This document shows positions 1-6,102 of a DNA stretch of 64,000 nt, piece after piece. Positions within the stretch are counted from its first letter, which is position 1. Each line of letters starts with the position of its first letter. The notes beneath the pieces are model-generated. The model worked only from the letters and a program-made list of their open reading frames with translations, made no database searches and had not been told where the DNA came from. Source of the stretch: Dysgonomonas sp. 511 (GTDB taxonomy: Bacteria; Bacteroidota; Bacteroidia; Bacteroidales; Dysgonomonadaceae); the NCBI RefSeq assembly GCF_010501105.1, contig NZ_QVMQ01000003.1:1-64000 (forward strand), in the 5' to 3' direction. The translations under genes and the position numbers were made by a program.

Positions 1-84
1 TCCATAAACGTTACAAAGATAGAATTTTAAACATTTATAGAAGCTAAAGCCTTGTACTAAAGTACATAGTTTTAACTAGCGAAC

Positions 85-845
85 TTGAAAAATAAACAAA
101 TAGATACGATAGCTCGCAGTATCAACAAAAATACGTCTGCATCTTCTCTTAGTATGAAACAACGACAAGTGCAAGGATATGAAAAAGATATACAGAGTTT
201 TCGTTCAAAAGTAGCTGATTACCAGAAAAAAGTAGCTTCTAAATCAGCAGAGTTAGGAAAGAAAAAGCAAGAATTACTAAAGGCTCAACAAAAGGAACAG
301 AAAAAAATACAAGATGAGCAATTGAACTTTCAAAGAAAATTACAAGAAGATATTGCAATCCAAAAATCTCAATTAGAGACACTTATTGGGATAAACTACT
401 CTGCACAAAACAATTCTGGAGATAACGAAGAAATTATAACTAACAAACAATATGATTTTTTATTTCTCATGCTTCCGAAGATAAAGATGATATCGTTAGA
501 GACTTAGCCGAAGCATTAAGGAATAATGGTTTTGAAGTTTGGTACGATGAATTTGAATTAAAGATTGGAGATAGTCTCCGAAAGAAAATTGATTATGGTT
601 TATCAAATGCTAATTATGGAATAGTCATTGTATCTCCTTCATTCGTTAAGAAAAATTGGACTGAATATGAATTAAATGGTATGGTTGCAAGGGAAATGAA
701 TGGGCATAAAGTTATTTTACCGATTTGGCATAAAATATCTAAAGATGAAGTTCTGAAATATAGTCCAACATTAGCAGATAAATTAGCACTAAATACTTCA
801 ATTCATACCATAGATGATATCGTTCAAAATTTAAAAAGTCTATAA
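85..845 (+). CDS. Coiled-coil TIR-domain protein, two frames joined by a possible -1 frameshift
   Basis: The first frame (85-507, TTG start, 140 codons) encodes a lysine/glutamine-rich coiled coil covering about residues 25-100. The second frame (454-845, no start of its own, preceded in frame by TGA at 453-455) encodes a complete TIR domain: ISHASED box, GFEVWYDE, IGDSL, IVIVSPSFV and WTEYELNGM, the last carrying the Glu expected to be catalytic in bacterial TIR NADases. The frames meet at 456-462, T TTT TTA. A -1 slip gives ...YDFLISHASED..., the canonical TIR beta-A strand, and a product of about 253 residues. No in-frame ATG exists before codon 24 (154), so the start is TTG 85 or ATG 154. 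A lone T deletion in an original T7 run, by mutation or sequencing error, explains the same data. A role in defence is inferred from the TIR fold and the mobile-island setting. Confidence 0.7.
456..516 (+). promoter_or_regulatory. Candidate -1 frameshift signal: U UUU UUA plus downstream stem
   Basis: In the zero frame the codons are gaT TTT TTA, the same heptamer and phase as the HIV-1 gag-pol slippery site. After a 6-nt spacer, ATGCTTC (469-475) can pair with GAAGCAT (510-516), a 7-bp stem with a long 34-nt loop. The zero-frame stop TAG follows at 505-507. The phase and the restored TIR motif are directly visible. The stem is weak and its role is inference. Confidence 0.4.
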
Positions 846-1273
846 GAAGGGGTCGCAAAAAGGGTCGCAATTTATCAATATAGAGCAAAGTATTTATTTC
901 ACTGGATTTTCAAAGGATTAATAAGGCTTTAATATTGAATAGTTAAAAACTCAATAATCAGATTATCAAATACATAAGTAGTTCGCCAGAAACCTCTAAG
1001 AGTATTGAAAGAGGCTGTCTCACAATAGAATTTTGCTATCTATATGATAGTTCCTGTAATGAAATAGCCTCTTGTCTTATTTGTAAAGCTATCAAATATT
1101 AAATTATTTGGCAAAGTTTAAACAAAAAGAAAGAGGCAACCTCATTGTGAGACGGCCTCTTTCTGTTTTTCAGAGAGTTGCATTTTTGCAAAAAGAAAGA
1201 ATAGAAAGAAAAATTAGAGAAATTACACAATCTGTTGGTCGAAAATTGGTCGAACTTTTAAAACAATTTAGAC
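846..1273. other. Non-coding gap before the integrase: paired GGTCG repeats
   Basis: No convincing gene lies here; a 65-codon frame at 1108-1305 has no family resemblance. GGTCGCAA occurs at 851-858 and 863-870 (12-bp period). GGTCGAAA and GGTCGAAC occur at 1237-1244 and 1248-1255 (11-bp period), just before the recombinase start. Helically phased pairs flanking the 5' side of a tyrosine recombinase gene could be recombinase or excisionase binding sites. That role is inferred. Confidence 0.35.
1007..1163. repeat. 157-bp unit with 20-bp inverted ends, MITE-like or stem-loop
   Basis: The arm at 1007-1026 (GAAAGAGGCTGTCTCACAAT) is the reverse complement of 1144-1163 except for one T/G position (1016/1154), which would still wobble-pair in RNA. 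The ends resemble IS termini of the GAGGCTGTC... type, and a related GGACAGCCTCTT occurs at 39398-39409. A small non-autonomous element or a strong bidirectional terminator are both possible. Confidence 0.5.
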
Positions 1274-2446
1274 ATGAGAGCAACAGTAAAATTTGTACTA
1301 CGTAACGATTACGTTCGTAAAGATGGTAAGCAACAACTTTGTATGCGTTACATCGCTTACCAAAAAGATTCCTATATTGGTTTAGGAATATCAATCTTAC
1401 CCAAACATTGGGATGCAAAAGCAATGATGGTTCGTGCGGGAGAGCATCTGGCACATTTATACAACAAAATCATCACTAAGATTTATGAGAAGGCGAAAAG
1501 CCTTATTATGAATTTCTACGAGAAGCCTTTGCCAATTCCTCAATTCCGAAAAGAACTATTAGAGATCAAGGACGATGACAACACGGATTTTTATTCTTTC
1601 GTAGAACAGGAATTAGAGGTTCTTAAACTAGATAGAGCCAAAGGTACTATTTCGAATTACAAAAAGCTTATTAATACGATGAAGGAATGGAAGCCAACTC
1701 TTCATTTCCATGAAATTACATTAGACTTTATCGAAAAGTTCCATGCACACGAAATAGAGCAGGGAAATTTAGAATCAACAGTCAATAAGAAGCATGCTAA
1801 TTTCAAGTTTTTGATTGGTCGGGCTGTACTTAAAGAAAAGATAGAAAAGAATCCATATGAACGGTTTGCTATAAAAAAGAAGATTAAAGCACAAAATAAT
1901 GATGTACTGACAGAACAGGAGATTGATAAACTTTATAAAGTATATACAAGCAATACATACACCAAAGGAAAACAAACTGTTTGGCGTAATTTTCTTTTTT
2001 CCTGTTATACTGGGCTTTCTTATGCAGAGTTTGATGTAGTTACTTATGCCGATTTAAAACCTTATGTTGTTGATGGCAAGAATTGTCATTTACCTAGTAA
2101 TGAGAGGTATAAAAATCAAATCCCCTATAAAATTCCGATTATTTCCGACAAAGTAAAATTGTTACTTGCTTCTGGTAAAGATTTTCAGAAGATTTTTATA
2201 CCTATTACAAATCAAGTAAGCAATAGATATCTGAAAAAGATAATGAAAGACCTAAATATTGAAAAGAAAATGACATTCCATCGAGCCAGACATTCATTCC
2301 GAACAATTGCTGCCCGAAAAGGGATTCAAGATAATATTGCAGAACGGATGATGGGGCATGCAGAGGGTAATGACATTAAAGATATATACACGCATCTACA
2401 TGATGAGGATATTATTCGGGAGATGCTAAATAAGTGGATTGCCTAA
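1274..2446 (+). CDS. Tyrosine recombinase/integrase of the Bacteroides IntDOT-like type
   Basis: A site-specific recombinase of 390 aa. It has an N-terminal arm-binding region (about 1-100), a SAM-like core-binding domain (about 105-200) and a catalytic domain (about 215-390). Visible catalytic parts are HRARH (His and Arg box II), MMGHAEG (His) and IYTHLHDED (nucleophilic Tyr). The usual box I Arg in the TGLR motif is replaced: the protein reads CYTGLSYAEF. The same Arg I-to-Ser replacement is described for IntDOT of CTnDOT, so the enzyme is probably active. A perfect 17-bp hairpin follows the stop. It presumably mobilises the surrounding island, whose left edge is outside the window. Confidence 0.92.
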   Translation: MRATVKFVLRNDYVRKDGKQQLCMRYIAYQKDSYIGLGISILPKHWDAKAMMVRAGEHLAHLYNKIITKIYEKAKSLIMNFYEKPLPIPQFRKELLEIKDDDNTDFYSFVEQELEVLKLDRAKGTISNYKKLINTMKEWKPTLHFHEITLDFIEKFHAHEIEQGNLESTVNKKHANFKFLIGRAVLKEKIEKNPYERFAIKKKIKAQNNDVLTEQEIDKLYKVYTSNTYTKGKQTVWRNFLFSCYTGLSYAEFDVVTYADLKPYVVDGKNCHLPSNERYKNQIPYKIPIISDKVKLLLASGKDFQKIFIPITNQVSNRYLKKIMKDLNIEKKMTFHRARHSFRTIAARKGIQDNIAERMMGHAEGNDIKDIYTHLHDEDIIREMLNKWIA

Positions 2447-2456
2447 GATGTTAATT

Positions 2457-2504
2457 AAATGCCATTTGAGAGGTATTCTTGGTATATCCTCTCAAATGGC
2501 ATTT
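2457..2504. terminator. Bidirectional terminator, perfect 17-bp hairpin
   Basis: The arms 2457-2473 and 2488-2504 are perfect reverse complements (AAATGCCATTTGAGAGG) with a 14-nt loop. A-rich and T-rich edges suit termination from both sides. It sits between the convergent integrase and the lipoprotein gene. Confidence 0.85.
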
Positions 2505-2527
2505 ATTGATTGGCATAGCGATTCTAC

Positions 2528-2935
2528 TTAATCAGTCAAAATATAATAAGATACCGAAACTGTTTTATTGCTCGTCTCTGCCTTTTTAATTCCATCGACA
2601 AAAATAGAGCTAGTAAAGGTTAATTCATCAGAGATCGTTTCTCCGTCATCGCCATTGGCATATACCGAGATATAGCAATAATCGCCGTATTTCATTTCAA
2701 GTTCTGTCGAAAATGGAGATTTAACAAATACTTCTTTGGCGTCTTCCGAAATGTGTTCTATATCTGCATTTTTGGTGGTGTATAGGATGCGAAGTGTCGT
2801 GTTTGGGTTATCGCAAGATGCTTCATAACGGACTTTGTAGGTTTTACCAGTTGTATCGTCTCCATCGTTATCGCTACTACATGAAAATATAACGAAAGGG
2901 AGAAAAAGAATGAGTGTTCTGATAAGTTTAGTCAT
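2528..2935 (-). CDS. Small hypothetical lipoprotein
   Basis: An exported lipoprotein of unknown function, 135 aa from the chosen ATG at 2935. That start gives a standard lipoprotein signal (MTKLIRTL..FVIFSC) with the lipobox Cys at residue 19, followed by an acidic SSDNDGDD stretch typical of Bacteroidetes lipoprotein export signals. An upstream ATG at 2965 would add ten unlikely residues. The rest is a beta-rich domain of about 110 residues with no motif I recognise. It is convergent with the integrase and belongs to the accessory island. Confidence 0.75.
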   Translation of the reverse strand: MTKLIRTLILFLPFVIFSCSSDNDGDDTTGKTYKVRYEASCDNPNTTLRILYTTKNADIEHISEDAKEVFVKSPFSTELEMKYGDYCYISVYANGDDGETISDELTFTSSIFVDGIKKAETSNKTVSVSYYILTD

Positions 2936-2988
2936 TGGATGTATATTTTTAGTGTGAATAATCATTTGATGTATTATTATTATGTAAC

Positions 2989-3031
2989 AATATCGTTTTA
3001 TTGTAATATGATATTGTTATAAAACGATATT
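2989..3031. repeat. 13-bp AT-rich inverted repeat between two lipoprotein genes
   Basis: AATATCGTTTTAT (2989-3001) pairs with ATAAAACGATATT (3019-3031) around a 17-nt loop. It lies downstream of the gene ending at 3038 and upstream of the one starting at 2935, so it could end one transcript or bind a regulator of the next. Confidence 0.5.
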
Positions 3032-3037
3032 ATTGTT

Positions 3038-3583
3038 TTATTGTTTTATCATTTTATAGCATTGTTTCCCATCTGCTGAAAGGATAAACAAGGCATTCAT
3101 TTCTTGTCTAGTCTGCAACTTAGGGTTCATAAAGGAAAAACGGGATTCGGCTTTTTGGGCAAGAATGTCAGACGGATTTCTGGATTCATAACGGCTTAAG
3201 TAGCCGGGCTTCCATTCTTGAGCCTTTTTTAGTTCAGTCTTGGCAATCTCAAGTTTTTCAGTGGAGTTTGAGATGATAGCTTTAGCAACAAGCTGATTTT
3301 TCTTTCCCTTTTGTTTTTCTATTGATTCTTGCCAATGCTTGATGCTCTTTTCGGCAGATTCTATTTTCTTGGTTCTTTCAGCATCAAAACGTTTTTGTAA
3401 GATGGCGATACTATCGGTAACAGTTATATCGGAGACTTTCATTTCAAGAAACTCAATCTTTAAATCTGTTTTGATACCGTTTCCCGTTTGCAGATAGTCT
3501 GCAATAGCCTTTTCATATTCGGATTGAGAAGTAGAACAGGAAATAACAAAAGGGAAGAAAAGGAGTAAGATATACTTTTTCAT
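3038..3583 (-). CDS. Hypothetical coiled-coil lipoprotein
   Basis: A 181-aa lipoprotein: signal MKKYILLLFFPFVISC with Cys 16 as lipidation site, then a charged helical middle (about 65-130, rich in Lys/Glu) that should form a coiled coil. The family is not recognised. Its ATG overlaps the stop of the upstream small gene by 4 bp (ATGA), so the two are translationally coupled. The partner is cytosolic-looking, so a shared pathway across the membrane is possible but unproven. Confidence 0.75.
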   Translation of the reverse strand: MKKYILLLFFPFVISCSTSQSEYEKAIADYLQTGNGIKTDLKIEFLEMKVSDITVTDSIAILQKRFDAERTKKIESAEKSIKHWQESIEKQKGKKNQLVAKAIISNSTEKLEIAKTELKKAQEWKPGYLSRYESRNPSDILAQKAESRFSFMNPKLQTRQEMNALFILSADGKQCYKMIKQ

Positions 3584-3819
3584 AGCAGGGCAGTTTTGAC
3601 GATGAATACTGTGCTAGCATCTTCTAATGCTTTGTTATTCGACTTTCCTAAAGAAAGGGCTTCTTCAAATTTGTCATGTGCTGTATAGAGTAACTTCCAT
3701 GCGAAAGGTAATGCGTCTATATCATCTTCGATTTGGTCGGCATGCGTTTGCCACACTTGATCAAAAGCGACTTTCATAAAGCGCTCTTGGATTAATTCTA
3801 ATGATTCAATTTTAGTCAT
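3580..3819 (-). CDS. Small hypothetical protein
   Basis: A 79-aa acidic protein without signal peptide or membrane segment, probably all-helical (FAWKLLYTAHDKFEEALSLGK). It is the first gene of a two-gene unit with the lipoprotein, overlapping it by 4 bp. No family is recognised. Confidence 0.6.
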   Translation of the reverse strand: MTKIESLELIQERFMKVAFDQVWQTHADQIEDDIDALPFAWKLLYTAHDKFEEALSLGKSNNKALEDASTVFIVKTALL

Positions 3820-4301
3820 AAAATGATTATTTTGTGATTAATAATTATGAGCTCACTATTTCACAATAGCGATTCACTTAACCGCAAAAAAGATGCGGTA
3901 CTCACTTGCTCGAACTAAAGGCACTGGTATACCCGCAAACGAAACAAGCAAGCCCGCACCAAACCGGCACGAGCATTGCACAGTTCATCTCGTTTGCTTA
4001 TGAAATTACCAGTTTCCCGTTTCGAGGTTATGTGAACGCTAATGTTATGTTTTAATGCGACGCTTCGCATTGTTATTTTCTATGGCAGAGATAGTAAGAT
4101 TCTTATAATAAGATCACAGAAACCTCTAAATATAAGGTTTTTGAATGAAAATTGGGCTATTGTTCAAACATTTAGTACTTTTGGAAGCGACAAGAGATAG
4201 AGTGTTATTCCAAAGTACACACTATTTCCGAATTCAAGTATGATTGGTGTAGTTGGGGTACACATATAAGTGAGTTAGTGGCAAGCCAGACGGTGTGAGC
4301 A
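3820..4301. other. Hairpin-rich non-coding block before an orphan ORF
   Basis: No gene was found. The block is more GC-rich than its flanks and is built of nested palindromes. ACTGGTA and GCAAACGA at 3923-3942 are mirrored by TCGTTTGC and TACCAGT at 3990-4013, and AATGCGA/TCGCATT (4054-4071) closes on a CGCT tetraloop. It ends in GTTAGTGGCAAG just before the ORF at 4302. A similarly built block ends in GTTAACAGCAAG before the ORF at 5119. The pattern recalls cassette recombination sites (attC-like), but the strict GTTRRRY core is absent. Confidence 0.4.
4117..4129. repeat. 13-bp direct repeat matching 987-999
   Basis: CAGAAACCTCTAA occurs here and at 987-999, on either side of the integrase and lipoprotein genes. 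It may be the core of an attachment site duplicated on integration of a roughly 3.1-kb element, or coincidence in AT-rich DNA. Confidence 0.25.
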
Positions 4302-4829
4302 ATGAAATTAAGTAAACATAAAAGAATAATAATGGAAATGTGTAAAATTTGTTCAAATAAGCGTGAGCAAGAAAAGGTATTATGCTCTAGCTGTCAAAGT
4401 CTAATTGAAGATTTAGATTTTGACACATTTAATGCAGAAAGAAAGTGGCTTGAAGAACTATTTGTAGGAAGATTTAATAACTTTTTAGTGGTTTTTTCAT
4501 TGATAGTTACGGCAGGTTTTGCAAATAATCTTGAGAATTGGAAATATCTTGTTTTTTACTTTGGAGCAATATTGTTATCTTTTTGCTGGTTACCTCTTGT
4601 TCGCGCTTACCATAAATATGACAATGCGGTAAAAATACTTTTAACTCTCAAAGAATTTAAAGGTAAACCAAATCAAATTGGAATTATGCAGGAGTTATAT
4701 GGAAAACGAAAAAACAATATATTTAAGAATTTTACAATTTCAAGATGGTTGGCATTTTATATTCCTATTACATGTGTAGTTTTCTTGATTATTGTAGGGT
4801 TAGGTATAAATCTTTGTATTATCAAATGA
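4302..4829 (+). CDS. Small membrane protein with N-terminal Cys pairs
   Basis: A 175-aa protein of unknown function. Near the N-terminus CKIC and CSSC form two CxxC pairs about 13 residues apart, a possible zinc ribbon. Two long hydrophobic segments (about 65-105, probably two helices, and 150-173) anchor it in the inner membrane. An alternative ATG at 4335 would remove 11 residues and start just before the first Cys pair; neither start has a strong ribosome site. It is a single gene between two structured non-coding blocks, so probably cassette-like cargo. Confidence 0.65.
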   Translation: MKLSKHKRIIMEMCKICSNKREQEKVLCSSCQSLIEDLDFDTFNAERKWLEELFVGRFNNFLVVFSLIVTAGFANNLENWKYLVFYFGAILLSFCWLPLVRAYHKYDNAVKILLTLKEFKGKPNQIGIMQELYGKRKNNIFKNFTISRWLAFYIPITCVVFLIIVGLGINLCIIK

Positions 4830-5118
4830 AAACAAATAATGATCTAAATTCATTAGTATCCTAAATAATAGATAAAAAGCCAGCCACGAACATGCGGTTT
4901 GCTGTAATGCGGGGCGTATGCCCGCAGAAAATCCTGCCGGATTTTTAAGCGTTCACATCCGCGCGAACATTTGTGAAACCCTGTACTACAGCAAGCCGCC
5001 GAACGTTAACAGCAAGTGGTGGGTGATAGTGTGATATTCAAGAGATTCTTTTTTAGATACTTGAGACAATATAAAATACTTTATAGCTTTTGTTGAATTA
5101 TAAACGAAATTATTGTGT
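4830..5118. other. Second hairpin-rich block before an orphan ORF
   Basis: GCGGTTTGCTGTA (4894-4906) is mirrored by TACAGCAAGCCGC (4987-4999) with one wobble pair. The enclosed 80 bases hold GCGGG/CCCGC and AAAATCC/GGATTTT hairpins. Outside, CCAC (4884-4887) faces GTGG further right, and GTTAACAGCAAG follows. This is a single large foldable unit like the block at 3820-4301. It looks like a recombination or regulatory structure associated with cassette cargo (inference). Confidence 0.4.
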
Positions 5119-5304
5119 ATGACATTTACAGATTTTGAAAAAACAATCAATCTGAAAAATGAGAAAATAAGTGAGAAGATAAAACACAAAAATGTTGGAA
5201 ACCTATTTTTTTATTTTGACAAAGATCTAAGTAGTGGTTTTCTTGACTATAAACAAATATTTTATGCAAATAACAAATTAATCGATATAAACTCTAATGA
5301 ATAG
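5119..5304 (+). CDS. Very small hypothetical protein
   Basis: A 61-aa reading frame from ATG 5119, with no recognised family, signal or membrane segment. It ends right at the stop of the opposing integrase relic. It is downstream of a structured block, as the 4302 gene is. It may be a truncated cargo gene, since the island is clearly rearranged here. Confidence 0.4.
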   Translation: MTFTDFEKTINLKNEKISEKIKHKNVGNLFFYFDKDLSSGFLDYKQIFYANNKLIDINSNE

Positions 5305-5754
5305 TCAAGAATGAAATCTCCATTGATATCTGAAAAGTAATATGATGAAAAAGCCTTTCCATATTTTTGCTTTGTGAATTCGGATAAGGAACGTTTCGAT
5401 TAACAAGTCTATCATCTGAGAAACATTTAAAACTTTTACTTCAGATTTTTGAGCCTTTTGAGTTTCAAAATAACGGGATAATTGTACTGGAGTCCAATTG
5501 TATTCGGTTCTTTCCCATTCAAGAGCCACTTTATGATACTTATTTTTGAGTTCCAGTAAGTATTCGTTCTTTTCCAGAAAATCGGGATCTTTGGCTTTGA
5601 AACATTGGGCTGTCTGATCCCAATCTTTGTAAAGGGCTAGAATATTGAGCACTTTTATCGCTCTCGGATAATTAGTACGAAAAAATATCATTTCAAGCTT
5701 TACCTGTTTTTTGTTCTTGGGGTTAGGCTTCCCCTTAAAGTTAATTGTGAACAT
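5305..5754 (-). pseudogene. Truncated N-terminus of a second Bacteroides-type integrase
   Basis: A frame of 149 codons that matches the arm-binding region and the beginning of the SAM-like domain of Bacteroidales tyrosine recombinases (FFRTNYPRAIKVL, KDWDQTAQCFKAKD, WTPVQLSRYFE, NVSQMIDLLIE). Full-length relatives have roughly 400 residues; here the frame dissolves into unrelated hydrophobic residues after about position 118 and the catalytic domain is missing. It marks an old integration or deletion junction at the right edge of the accessory island. Confidence 0.7.
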
Positions 5755-6102
5755 AATTGATAGAGTTAAACCTTCATGAAGCGCAAAAAACGCTATACAT
5801 AATTCTTTACATGAGAATAGGGTTTTCCTCTATTTAAGGTTTAAAATGGAAAATTGTCCATATAACCTTACTATTATAAATTTCACAATATCAACACCTT
5901 AAATACAAATTCATTATCTATGAAAGGTATACCACTAATTTCGTGATGACAACCTTTTCTTTTTTATAAAACATTGATTTCCAAATACCACTTCTAGTCA
6001 AATCTGTAGAATGCACATCTTAATGCATATTCGAGGGTTATATTGATATTTTGACTACCCTCAAATATATATTTTTAGGGCTAGCCGGTACATAAAGCAT
6101 AC
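5755..6102. other. Island-to-chromosome junction, no gene seen
   Basis: No gene was found in this AT-rich gap. GAGGGT (6032-6037) and ACCCTC (6056-6061) can form a 6-bp stem downstream of the receptor gene that ends at 6103, a possible weak terminator on the minus strand. Confidence 0.4.

Noticed and set aside
1108..1305. 65-codon plus-strand frame upstream of the integrase
   Set aside because: It runs through the 157-bp inverted-repeat unit and into int in another frame; start codon is poor and no family is seen.
1170..1454. 94-codon minus-strand frame opposite the integrase start
   Set aside because: It is the antisense of the recombinase N-terminus, with no motif.
3880..4020. Possible CRISPR-like or tRNA-like structure in the hairpin block
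   Set aside because: There are no regularly spaced identical repeats and no tRNA T-loop/anticodon arrangement; only nested palindromes.
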